Positions 1 through 11,300 of a DNA stretch of 64,000 bases are shown piece after piece. Source of the DNA: Karalla daura (lineage: Eukaryota; Chordata; Actinopteri; Chaetodontiformes; Leiognathidae). Position numbers and translations under genes: made by a program. Under the pieces are notes generated by a model. It was not told where the DNA came from, searched no databases, and saw only the letters and a list, made by a program, of their open reading frames with translations. The stretch spans positions 15,494,497 through 15,558,496 of the forward strand of contig CM055188.1 of the NCBI GenBank assembly GCA_029224185.1. The letters are read 5' to 3'. Numbering within the stretch: position 1 is the stretch's first letter; every line of letters starts with the position of its first letter.

Positions 1-779
1 CTACCAGTGCCGGCCTACAGTGCACATCAGCAAACTTATGGTTCTCTGTACTGGGAATGGCATTACTGTGTAATACATAGAATGCAACACCGGGGCTACC
101 TCAATCTGTGTATTGTCATTATTTTAAAAAACGAATGAATGAATGATGTCCTGATTTTTTAAAATCAAATAATCAAATCACATATTGCGGCCCTATGGAC
201 AGTGTGTTCTGTATTGAAGGAGGGCAGCCGGCAGATTACCATCATTTAAGGAGCTGTGTCTGGATTGGATTTGCAGATCCTTGAAAACATTTCGCCTCAA
301 GATGTCACCTTAGGTAGAGCATGATCATTGTATGATCAGGATAGGAAAAGTTAGGTCCCACAGTAGATGCGCTAATGATTTGCCATTCTAGTGATAGTTT
401 GGTAACTACACACAGTATCTCACTATTTACCTAGACTTATTTGTAGATATATTCTTCATGGAAATTTCTGCAATCTTTGCCCAATTTGTTCCTTTTCATG
501 GTGGAGTTTTCAGTATTAACTTATATTACATTCAAAAAGCATATGTTTGAATGATAGCAGTATACTTTTGGACAAGAGGTCCTGCTACATGTTGTCTATG
601 TATTTCCATTTTTTGTGTAAAAGGTCTATTGAGTCTCAGAAATTCATAATTTCAAGTGGCACACCTAAGGATCAGAGGCACCTCATCATGGTTACCAACA
701 GATGCACCACTGGTAACCATGAGGTGAGTGACTCAGCTTAATTTGCAATTCATAAAATTCTCCATATAACACATAACAA
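1..779. other. Intergenic, no gene seen
   Basis: AT-rich sequence with no recognisable exon on either strand. The only structure noted is a short hairpin at 679-726, whose arms pair except for a three-base bulge. In mammals AURKA lies head-to-head with CSTF1, so an aurka exon could have been expected here on the minus strand; I did not find one. Confidence 0.6.
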
Positions 780-1480
780 ATGATGTTCAGAGTAAGCCTT
801 GTGCACTCAAATATTTACATGCACTATATGGATAACACACCAGACCACTGTTTTCATGATTACAATACAATACGATAAGATACGATACGTGGACATTAAC
901 AGACAGAGGTAGATATGTAAAAAAACAGGGAAAAAAACATGGTATAAGTATAAATACTATATAGAGAGCAAGACACAACACCAACAAAAAGTGGATATTG
1001 CACAGGGGTGATTGAGTGATAAAGTGTAGTGTGTGTAAATATGAATTAATTAAGTTGTGCAACTCAATAACCAGGAAGGATGGACCTGCAATATAATTTC
1101 TTAAGGAGCTGTTCAATACTGCGACAATGTTCTGCATGGGGTGGGAGAAATTCTATCAGTGCTGACAGCTTTGCTACCATCCCTCTCTCTCCCACCACCT
1201 GCTCTGACTGCAAGGGACAACCCAGGACAGAAGTAGCCTCTTAATTAGTTTGTCCTGTCTGTCCTGGATTGGTCTGTGATGGATTTTAATTGCATAATTT
1301 AACTTTATTAAGTTAACTACCTTTAACTGTCTGGAGGTATGCACAGAGGTGTTCACCTCCATGGAGGCTGGCTCTGTTCGTGTCAGGACCACTGTAATAC
1401 ATACCAGTTTTATTGTAGTTGTTGTTGTGTCTGATCCAGTTGCTCCTACTAATACAAGTAATGCTACAAATGACATTCAT
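780..1480 (-). mobile_element. Degenerate 3' end of a non-LTR retrotransposon
   Basis: Read on the minus strand, the stretch around 1130-1250 can be followed, with frame changes, as a peptide containing CPLQSEQVVGEREMVAKL. This resembles the C-terminal part of the reverse-transcriptase ORF of fish LINEs. It is followed by an AT-rich 3' tail down to about 780. Stops and frame changes show it is dead. The clade cannot be named from this fragment. Confidence 0.5.
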
Positions 1481-2269
1481 ATATTAAAGAAAATTGATGG
1501 CACTTTTGCAGCAGTTGGGTAAGACTACCTCTTGTACAACACATCTGCTTTGCACTGTAAAGCCATTCGGACATATACGCTACATCGTCGGCAGGTTACT
1601 ACAGATGGGGTTTAGAGCCACTTTAAAAAGCTGTTATGATCCAGTAGGGGGCGGTAGGAAAAAACAAACCCCAAAGTCTAAGCGTCGTGACGTCTGACGC
1701 ACTCACGCACGACGTAGGTACGTAATCTTCCAGGACGGTTATTAGAATTTTTGCAGAGGTGAGAGGTAATTTAACTTATTGAATGAACTAGCAACGACTA
1801 ACGAGCAATAACTTTCCCTCTTGGTGCTCAGACGGTTACATCTCTGTTGTTACATAGTACGGACGACGGGCATTCTGCGGTTAATTTAGGTGTTACCAAG
1901 TTGTGTTTTGTGTTGTCCACTGAAGTGACAAAGCCAGCTTCGTTAGCCACAGTTAGATGATACAGTCCCATTCATTGTCTACACATGCACCCAGCGTCCG
2001 CTCAGTCCCAGCTGATGATGTGAAAAAATCAAACCTAAGATAAAAGTTATTGCAACTACGATTTTTTTTATTTGGTGATTGTTGCAGAAAACGGGAGGAG
2101 AAGGACATAGACATATAATGACATAATAGCAACACTAGGAAACAGTACGCATATGATTAGTACACAAATACTAGTACTAATACCAAGTATTAGTACTAAT
2201 GCTGTACTAACACCTGACAATTTAGTTAAGTATAAACTGCTTGAATTATTGTTTTATCCTCTGTTACAG
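1481..2269 (+). promoter_or_regulatory. CpG patch, possible relic promoter and 5' UTR exon of cstf1
   Basis: Around 1645-1760 the sequence becomes locally CpG-rich. It has a GC-box-like GGGGGCGG and the CRE-like string GCGTCGTGACGTC (1682-1694), followed by CAGAG|GTGAGA, which would serve as a splice donor at 1758/1759. It lies about 0.5 kb before the first recognisable coding exon of the cstf1 relic, so a decayed promoter with a non-coding first exon is a reasonable reading. This is inference from position and composition only. Confidence 0.35.
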
Positions 2270-4405
2270 ATATCTGGATTGATAACTGACTAACTGACAG
2301 TTACTGGTCAATCTGACCCATCATGTCTCAATCATAAACCAATTCTGAAGAGCATACAGAACCTGTACAAGTTCATTATAAGCCAGATTCTGTATGATGG
2401 GAACACCAACTTCGCAAACAGTCATCACTAAGATGATGAGACACAGAGTGTAGTGTCGCCACTGATACAGCTGATAAAGATAGGTAAGAGTGTTTATTCA
2501 GGGGTGTTTACATTTTCACTGGAGTGCCAAAGATGAGTTACAGATCTTGTGTGGGGTAGCTGTGGCCAGAGAAGCTTCCTGAAAAATGACATATAATCAA
2601 AATGTGTTAATATTGGCCTGCTTGGCTGAAGCATCCACACATGTATGTTATAAAACATGAATGGTAAAATGTGTATATGTGACAGTAGATTCAGACAACT
2701 TTTCCATGCACAAAAGTATGAACGAAATGTATATTAATTAACCTCTGAACCAGGTAAAATGAAAAAAAGAATGAATAAAAATATTCACAATTTATCAGTT
2801 ACCTAATATAATCTGGTTTAAAGATTTATAATGAACATGCATAACATTTTCATTTGTAAGTGGGTCTTTTTATTTACTGTATTTAAACAGGTGTTCTAAG
2901 TAGGCAAGACCTTGCCCCAAGCAAAGGAGTTCAGAAAATAAACAAAACAAAAAACCTACATTACTTAAAAGGTTAAATGTTTCCCAGAGCTGTGTTTATT
3001 ACAATAAGCACCAAAATCAGTAGACATTGTACTCAGTCATTACAATTTTAGTGAAGCAAAGTTTAGCAGTTTTAAAGCAGTTTCTGCACAAAAATAACAT
3101 GCCATGAAATTTATCTTCTATGTGTTTAAAAAAGTTTCTGTGATATTTCAGCTATTTAGTCAGCCCTGCTGCTATCATCTTCTAGATAGCAGCATATCCA
3201 GACTATGTTTGAGAGTGCAAGACAACCTAATGGTGTAATCTCTATGCTTCTGTTGCTTTTAGGGATGGAGAATGATCCAGTATGTCAGTGGATGCCCAGA
3301 TACAGTGGCACCTGGTGTTGGTATCGATCTGGAAATCGATGCCGATATTCAGACCATGTCTCAGAATATGAGACTTGTTGCATAACATCTCATACAGGGC
3401 CATGCCATGTTGCCTGATTCCTACTGGATCTGCAATTGTGTCCATCAAGATCCTTGACACCAAACATATACTTGCAAAAAGTGCACTTCTGTTGAGGTGA
3501 GACAGATTTAAGATTTGATTTGAGACTGTACCACACATTCTTTGTCCAGTTTGTCCATTTCTCTATTTTTGGTGTTTCTCTTTGCCAGGTGATGATGCAA
3601 AGACAACTCAACTTGACGTCCCTGTGGACAAAGTGAATTGCCTGGCTTTACATCCAACTGAACAGATTAATGCGGCTGGCTCAAGAGATAACACCTGTAA
3701 ACGCTACTCAAAGCCCATTTAAAGGCATACAGGTAGGTTTCGGAGAATAAAACTTCTCCCTCTTGAATCAATTTGACTTGACAAAATGATCTCAGAAAAC
3801 AACTTTGACTTTAAAGAAAGCAGAATCGAAAAACTGCAATGTTGGAACACATCATCCTTCAATTTAAGTTATAGGTCAATAATGATGCTTACCAATGTAC
3901 TTCTCTGGCGCTGACTAACTAACAGGTTGCAATATTCAACTAACAAAGACACACAGCTTTTTTCTACGGTTAATGCTGTGCCAGTGCTTATCACACACAC
4001 CCCGAACAGAAATTCAATAAACTGTTGTTAACGATACCTGTAGAACTTAACTGGATACTATAATCTTGTTTTGGTCGATCCATACAGGAAGCAAAAATGC
4101 TGCATTCAATCCTACTGGTGACTTCCTATTGGAAGGAACACAGCATCCCACCCTCTGCCTGTATGACGTCCACCCAGTTGACCATCATTAGCAGAGTCAC
4201 CTACAACCCTGCTACCAACTGCATTACCTGCACTAAAGTCGGCAGCATTAAACTCTGAGATGGCGTCTTCAACTGCTGTGCGGCCACCTTTGAGAAGTTC
4301 CACGACGGAGCTGAGGTTTGCTGCGCCGCTAAGAACTCTCAAGTACATCTTGTCCAGCAGCGAAGACTCTGTTGTCCGACTGTGGGAGATGTCGATGGCC
4401 TCGCT

Positions 4406-4550
4406 AGGTTGTCAGTCCATCACAGGGCACGCCATTTTAGAGTCTCAAATCGACCTGAGCATGCATTTTTTTGTACTGTGGGACAAAACTGGAGTAGGTG
4501 GAGAAAGAGCACGCAGACGTAGGGAGAACATGCAAACTTTGAAATGCTCT
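4406..4550 (-). mobile_element. Fish short interspersed repeat inside the cstf1 relic
   Basis: Starting with GGTTGTCAGTCCATCACAGG and continuing to GGGAGAACATGCAAACTTTG, this is the minus-strand form of a dispersed teleost repeat. Its plus strand contains a gcatgttctccctg...gtgggttttctcc...tcccaca...aacatgcatg...gactggcgacctg series. It abuts the place where exon 4 of cstf1 should continue and seems to replace the exon end. Confidence 0.65.
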
Positions 4551-4759
4551 GGTCCTACCCAGAAAATGCGCTGTTTATGTTATTTGATTAATGAATGCAA
4601 AATACCATCACTGGATAACATCACTGGATTAGTTGAATGTCACGCCTCTCACAGGCCAGAGCCAGCGAGAGGTCTCGCTCACTTAACTCAGTGGAACCCT
4701 GTCGTGGCATTTGTTAGAGAAAAAGTATTGTATACATTTAAGAATAGATGGAAATGATG

Positions 4760-6077
4760 TCAGTGTTTGAAATTAAGTAACACAGCATGCTGTGAAAAAA
4801 TTGAGGGACTGCATGTACATATGTAAATATAACTACAGCCTCAATTACAATATATATCAATGTTTTTCTGTGTAAGACAAAATTTGCCATGGAGGGTGTA
4901 CATTTCAGCGGATATCATGACATAACTCACTATATACTGCATCCTGACGTGAGCTGTGTGAGATTAGTGTTGAAAGGAGGATTTGTTTTAGATTCTGTAA
5001 AATGATATGCACGTTGCATTAACAGAATAATGAGGGAAGTTGGGGTAGTTAGCTGGAAATGTTGCTGTGACGTGCATGCTTTGATCATGTATGTCTGTTG
5101 CAGGGGGAAATAATTATGTAGTTTCTCAACAGAATCCAAAATTTTCTTTTAAAGCCCCAAAATGATGATGGAAATTACACACATTTTATATATCAGACAC
5201 AGTTGAAGTAGCTGCCCCACAGCTCCACAAAAACTTAAAGCTTGGTCCTTTTAAATCAGCAGCACTGATATGAGATTCAGAACCAAAGACTGCCAAACTG
5301 GTTCAGGTCTGAGTCCCAAATTAAAATCTATGACCCCAAATGACTCAGAGTGCTATAATTTTGTTTTGTCCCTTTAACCACAGATATCTATTTTGATTAC
5401 ACTTCTCAACTATTTCAATATCACTGTTCATATTAGCCAGCACTAACGTCTGTTATTCACACACATATAACTAAAATTTCCAGAGGTGCTAATGTGTTGC
5501 AACTGAGCTTTACGTTTTTCTTTAGAGGGGACATATTGAAATATTTTACGCCGAATACACCCTGCTTATTGGGAACAAAAGGGTTGCAACAAAGCGGTTA
5601 CAAGTGCAGTAAATGATTTCATCATTGGTCTGTATTTATCTCCAGCAATGACAGAGTGTTGTGATCTGTGAACTGCTTTGGTTTAATGAACGCAGACTGA
5701 ATTATTCTTAATATTAACACCAGAAAACAATCCTGTCACTATGGTCAGTATTAACTGCCTCACCCTAAACTGAGAAAAGACTGTGATGGGTGGGCAAAGG
5801 CACATTGTCATTGAGTATAGATTTATTTCTAACTACAATCTTTTCATTCCTGACCTTTTGATCCGGTTTCACAATGTTGCTTCAAACATTTTGTAATCAT
5901 AGTTGGGTAATTTAACGTCGTTGACTTGCATTGCTTTTGCATTGAATCCTAAAATTATACTATAAATAAAACAAATCTTTATCATATCAAACACTTACAG
6001 ATCAACACAGATCAACAGTCATGAAACATGCATATATAGCAGAGTTCTAACAAGTGTTGACCTGTGAACCCTGAATA
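4760..6077. other. Relic intron 4 of cstf1, no feature seen
   Basis: AT-rich sequence between the last two readable exons of the cstf1 relic. I could not find the missing coding segment between the WEMS block of exon 4 and the LLSLGHND block of exon 5; it is either deleted or too decayed to read. Confidence 0.5.
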
Positions 6078-6120
6078 GTGAATAGCACGGTTAAGTCTCA
6101 ATTAAGTCCTCAGTTCAATT

Positions 6121-6335
6121 CTCAGTGGGTCCACAAGCCTTTCTGTTTGGGTGTTTGTTCCGTGTGTGTGTGGGTTTTCTCTGGATGCCAGCGTTTTCTC
6201 CCACAGCCCAAAAAACATACATGTTCAGGTCGACTGGAGACTCTTAGCTATGAGAGTGAATCATGTATGTGTCATGCAATGCAGATCTGCGCAGGGTGCC
6301 TCACCTGCCTTTCACCCTGTGTGGGCTGGAGATGT
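6121..6335 (+). mobile_element. Fish short interspersed repeat copy
   Basis: Contains GTGTGGGTTTTCTCTGGATG, TTTTCTCCCACAGCCCAAAA and ACATACATGTTCAGGTCGAC in the order seen in the other copies of this repeat in the window (4406 -, 32840 +, 53775 -, 55490 +, 58400 -). It lies in the relic last intron of cstf1. Confidence 0.7.
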
Positions 6336-6845
6336 GTAGTGAGCTTGAAGTAAACTTCTGATGAACAAACCACATTACATTGTGCAACCCAGGAAAAGTA
6401 TTCAGTGCTGTGATGTTTATAGCTATCTGCTGATGAAAAGGGGTAAGTAATGATTCCTTTAGCATTTATTATATTTTTATATATTGGCACTCACTACATG
6501 CATTTACTACTCCTCTTACTGGGGTTCTAAATATAAAAGGCAGCCACAGATTGAATTTTCAACCAGTCCACAAAGGTTTTATGCAAGCAGCATCTTGCAA
6601 GAATTCATAACATAAATTTAGAGACTTTACTACTGTAAATGCAGTGCAGTGATTTCACACGTTTGTGCATGTGTTGTAGGTGTGAGGTTGTGCGTCCATC
6701 AGGCTTCTGCGTGTCCCTGCTATCATTGGGACACAATGACATTGCCTGGTGCATCATCCACTCAACTGCTTCTGGTACTGCCACACTACCACAAGCCAAG
6801 AGGCAGCCAGACTCCACACTGTCCCCAGACCCTCAATGTTTAGAC

Positions 6846-8100
6846 TGAGTGGGGTGAATGTGACTCGTGTCTGTGAGGTGGTTCTCATGATTGAGAAGAC
6901 TAGATAATGGCTATTTAATTCCTATTTCAGTCCATTTATCATCTACCATTACTCCTCCTTTTTAACTTCCTCACAACAAAACAGGATGCAAGACTATGCT
7001 GCCTACGCATCTGTGGTGTATCTGTATGAATTCAGAGAAACTGTAAAATGTAAGCAACATTAACAAAAACAAAGAATTGAGATGTCATTATGTTCACTGT
7101 ATGTATGCCCGTCATTTTTTTAATTGAATCAAAGCCTGACCTTTTTATAACACTCACTGTTTTTTTTCCTCCACTTTTACGTACTTTATTCTTCTCATTA
7201 ACCCTTGGATAATTAATTCTTTGGGGTGCTTCAGGAAATTTGGAGCAAATGATCTGAGGTGCTGTGTTAAAGCTGTGGGGGATTCACACCTGTGATGTTT
7301 AGTTTTCAAATCCAGGTCTCTAACCAATATAGCTCAGGTAGGTTTTTAGTAGTTTTTAATAACAGTAACAACAGATGTTTCTTGATCAATTCTTTATTTT
7401 CATTCTGAGATGTATTAAACAATAAGTGTTTACAAGTCTCTTTTGTGAATTGTGAAAAGTCCCTTGTTCTCTTTTCATAACCACAATGACCAAAGTATCC
7501 TGTAGATATTTTAAGAGCACAGTTGCTGCTTCAAAAACTATGCAACCTGTGAAACGAAACTAATGAGCAATGATATTCTCTCATGAACTCTCTTACACGT
7601 GAATGTGAGACAAATTTAAGGCTGCATTTATTAATCAGTGAGATGAAAGTGAATTTATTATTTGACCAGCTAAGCACTAATCTTGTGACATCCCCAAAAC
7701 AGAGCATTGTGGCACAGCTCTTAATTTTCTCTCCTCTGGCCTTCCCCCATCCTGACACTGAAAGGTTACCCTGCCCCATCACTCCTCACATTCCCCCAAC
7801 TCAACTCTCCCAGATGCTGCGTCTCTGTGTTGTCTGGACAACAACAAACACAGCCACAAGAATTTCTCCTTCAAACATCCCTGCTGCCTTCACAGCCCTG
7901 GACCTCCGTCACAAATCTGCCTCTTGAGTGAATGTGTCAAACCTCAAAGAAAGAGGAAGGGGAAAAAAAGACAATGTTGGAAATCCCCCTCACTTAGGTG
8001 GAAGAGTAAACCAGTGACAAGCCTTGCTTCTGCTTTTTCAGAAAGATGGACGGGAAAGCGAGTGTAGGGTAGTGTGAAGTAGAGTTACAAAAAGAAAAAA
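6846..8100. other. Intergenic spacer between cstf1 relic and cass4
   Basis: No exon recognised. Around 7215-7340 (TTCAAATCCAGGTCTCTAAC followed by a GCTCAGG end) resembles a tRNA-like segment of a dispersed fish repeat. A related sequence, TTACAAATCCAGGTCCTTGA, occurs at 24533. Open reading frames near 7583-7927 have no recognisable similarity. Confidence 0.5.
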
Positions 8101-8380
8101 AAAAGAAATTGTGGTGAGGCAGGGCAGCTGTCAGGGGGTGGAGTGGGGGCGACTGTCTGGCCAATGGGCCTGCAGGGAAGGAACTCCGAAAATGACATAG
8201 AGCTCAGTGTCTCCGCCCAGGGCGTAAAACAGTCTGGGTCTCAGTGACAGCTCAGACAATATACTCATGAGACACTGGGAGCACGGTCATTGTTGAGATG
8301 GTTCACTGAAAACTGAAAAAAACTGTGCACGGACTTAATTTCTCGGCGTGGACACTGAAAACAACATCTCGGTAAACATG
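8100..8380 (+). promoter_or_regulatory. cass4: Probable cass4 promoter and 5' UTR
   Basis: A GC-richer block sits just before the cass4 start codon. It contains GGCCAATGGG with a CCAAT box (8161-8165) and a GC box CCGCCC (8213-8218). No clear TATA box is seen at a useful distance. The transcription start is unknown; the 5' UTR probably begins between about 8220 and 8340. The exon ends with ATG immediately followed by the donor GTGAGT. Confidence 0.5.
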
Positions 8381-11300
8381 GTGAGTTCTGCAGTATAATA
8401 ACTTAATACTTAACTTGAGAAATTTAATAAGATCACGATATTTTATTCTGACAGATTTCTTCTCTCACATTTGAATGTATATCGTGACTGTGACTTTGTG
8501 TGTTTTTCATCTTTTCTGTGCACTGTTGCCTGTCAAGAGGAATGTCTCTGTGGACCACCTGCTTGGATTTCACTTTGACTTACTTGCGGTGTCAGCTACC
8601 ACCTATTTCTACACACAGACCCTCTGACCTGCTCCACTGTAGGCTGTAACCTGAGAGGGTCAATCCTGGCACAGAGCTGAGAGTGAAACTTTACGAGTCT
8701 CATTAACACACAAGCCCTTGAAGTAAAAGTTATCAACTCCAGCCACTTGGAAACAGATAATTGGGGGATTAAAAAGACAGAAATCATTAGAAATGCAAAA
8801 TGTTCTTTCAACTCTGTTGAAAGGTCAATAAATGCCTCACTTCAAAGAGTCATCTTAAAAAGCATTTGAAACAGCTGATCAAACTGTGCATGGTTGTATC
8901 AAATCTGTGTAATCATATGCACATTTGTTACTGCTCACTTTGCACTTTTTTTGTCTGGGGGGGAGGCACTGCTGAGTAGCCTCTTGCAGCCTGTTTGGTT
9001 CTCGCAATCACCTCACCTCACATTCCCTGTCTGGCTTGATTTTTCTTGTACCTCGTACAGCTGCTCGCCTTGATGTCACAGAGGTGTGAACACTGATAGT
9101 CAACTTAGCCAGCAGTGCAGATTTTTCTTCAGTTTCTCTGTGTGACAAACTGTAGAATAACATGTCACTAGTTACACTTGCTGCCAAGTTTGTTGACCTT
9201 TGCAAATGTTTTGGGCCCCTGAGCCCAGTCCCCATTGGGTTTTGGGGTCTCTGAGGGAAATTTAAAATAATTGCAGAAGCTGGTCTTTCGGCTCTTTCTG
9301 GTGCTGACAGCTGAAGGAAATGACATGCATCACCCCTGTATTTTCCTACACTAAGCAACAAATGACCTCATCTTATTCACTGCCTCTTGCTTGAATTCGG
9401 CCTGAGCTGGTTGATGACTTACTGTCTGTCAAAGCATTCTGAGAGCATTTCCGCAGAACGTTTCCGTACTGAGCATTGGAATTAGCATCTTTTTTGGCTC
9501 ACAGGGAGCTATTTCAGGATGCCTCGTGTGCCGTGTTGCTGTCTGTTTTTATCATCTGAGAGCAGAAGTCAGTCAACAGTCATGAGTGTACACACAGCAG
9601 GAGGGTGGTATGAAGAAGGGCAGTGTCCTCACCACATCCCTCAGAGAAAAAGGATGTTGTTGGTTGGATAAAATTCACTATCATATGTTACCCAACCTCT
9701 TCAGGTGGGAAACATAATTGGTTCTAAATCAAAACCATGGTTCATCGATGTCGTAAAAACAAGGACAGTACACCTGAAAATCAGGTCAGAAACTGGCAAA
9801 AGCTGTTCTTACCAATATTTCATACTAACAAGACAATATGACTGTGATGGGAAAGATGTCACTAAAAATACCCTCACCTTTTCTTTTTACAATTTTCATC
9901 AAAACGTACTGGCTGAAGACTTAACAGGGGACACCTGTGTTTGCAGGCAGACTGTCTCCTCATACGGAAGTTCATTATTGACTTGACAGAACTCAGCATG
10001 TTAGCATTGTCTTCTCTTTGGTCTGCCAGTCTTTTCAGTCGGCACTACCTATCACCATTGGTCCTGACTGCCCTTGTGATCTCGTTGCTATGATTTGCAG
10101 GGGATCCACTTATCAAAACAGTGCTCCTCAGCACCAGTGGGGGGCAAAAATTCCAGAGCCTCTTAAGTGATCCGTCAGATTTCAAACCGGATCATGAACA
10201 GAAGTTTATGTAAATAAAATGTGTAGTTTTACTTTTTTTTACAGGCAGAAAGTGGTCAAGGTATAATGCAATGACAATCTGTGCCAAAAAACATCTTCTC
10301 ACCTTATTATCTTCTCACCAGATTATTTCACACATGAACACAGAGGACACACAAAGCTATGCAGTGAGAGTATTCACAGTGACGAGAGGCAGAAGATGAG
10401 ACTGAGGAAGTACGAGTCTAAATAAAACCAGAGTGTGAGGAGAAAGATAAGTTTCTGCTGTTGAGCAGTTAACATGCAATCCACTTGTTATCTGCTGCTG
10501 TTCACATTGTCCAGCATGTCACCCGCTGTGACTGCAGCCTATCCTGGAGGTACTCAAAATACTCATTACTCTGGAGTAGGTTAGATGCACTAAGAGGGAT
10601 CTGACCTCTTACTCAACATTAATTAAAGATTGAAACAAAGTGTTATCATGCTTTTTGTTTCTCATATTTGTACTAATTCTATATACAATCGATTCCCTGT
10701 CTTGAAATTCTGTTCAAAATTAACTCCAGCTCACACAGCTGCAGTGTTGGGACTTACAATCAAATTGGCTTCACTTATTCTACCTTGAAATGCTCTCCTT
10801 TCCCCTTCAAATGTTTCATGGTAGGCTCAAAAAGTTTTTCAGATGTCCAATGTAGCAGTATGCCATAAAGCCGTTCTTGCCCCTTGCTTTAGAAGTCATC
10901 TGTCACAGAGCTTCTGTCCCTGCATGCATGCCAACTCAATTTCTTTAAAGTTAATATAACATAAACATAGACTGATCCGCAAAAGCAGAGTTAGCATTTT
11001 GTGATGACATCAATTTGCACAATGTATCATTTATATGACTTTCTTGTTTAGTCCTGCAACATCCTGAGTCAATTTAGTGCTTCTAAAGTCTTGGATAGTT
11101 GGAGGATAAGCTGTCACTGCGGAATGAGGACCATCCATTAAGATCTGCTTGGAAGTCCTCATCAGTTGTGTATGTTTTTTTCTGTGAGATTTTGACATAG
11201 TTCTCACCAGTTCCTGTACAGGAAATACCAGGGCAGCTCTAAGTGAGTAAGTGTCACTGCCACAGAGTCAGAATCAGTCTGCAAGGCGTCTCTCACACTT

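Larger units (their letters stand above)
2270..6845 (+). pseudogene. cstf1: cstf1 (cleavage stimulation factor subunit 1, CstF-50) relic
   Basis: CstF-50 is the WD40 subunit of the factor that binds downstream of poly(A) sites; an intact protein is about 430 residues. Five decayed coding exons are readable in order: about 2270-2483 (LYKFIISQILYDG, then a stop, then QLIKI with a GTAAGA donor); 3263-3496 (MEND; GIDLEIDADIQTMS; SEYETCCITSHTGPC; SIKILDT, in three frames); 3589-3732 (CLALHPTEQ); 4088-about 4405 (NPTGDFLLEGTQHPTLCLYD; TFEKFHDGAEVC; KYILSSSEDSVVRLWEMS); about 6680-6845 (SLLSLGHNDIAWCIIHS). TGA at 4256-4258 replaces the conserved Trp of an IKLWDG block. There are several frameshifts, internal deletions in exons 2 and 5, and a fish short repeat at the end of exon 4. 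Retained introns exclude a retrocopy. A functional cstf1 should exist elsewhere in the genome. Confidence 0.88.

Noticed and set aside
1953..2135. aurka exon on the minus strand upstream of the cstf1 relic
   Set aside because: Expected from mammalian gene order, but the translations show no kinase motifs.
4260..4757. 165-codon frame as a real gene
   Set aside because: Its first half is out-of-frame cstf1 exon 4 and its second half is an interspersed repeat.
9705..9986. 93-codon frame in cass4 intron 1
   Set aside because: No family resemblance, no flanking splice signals of note; expected by chance in 6 kb of intron.
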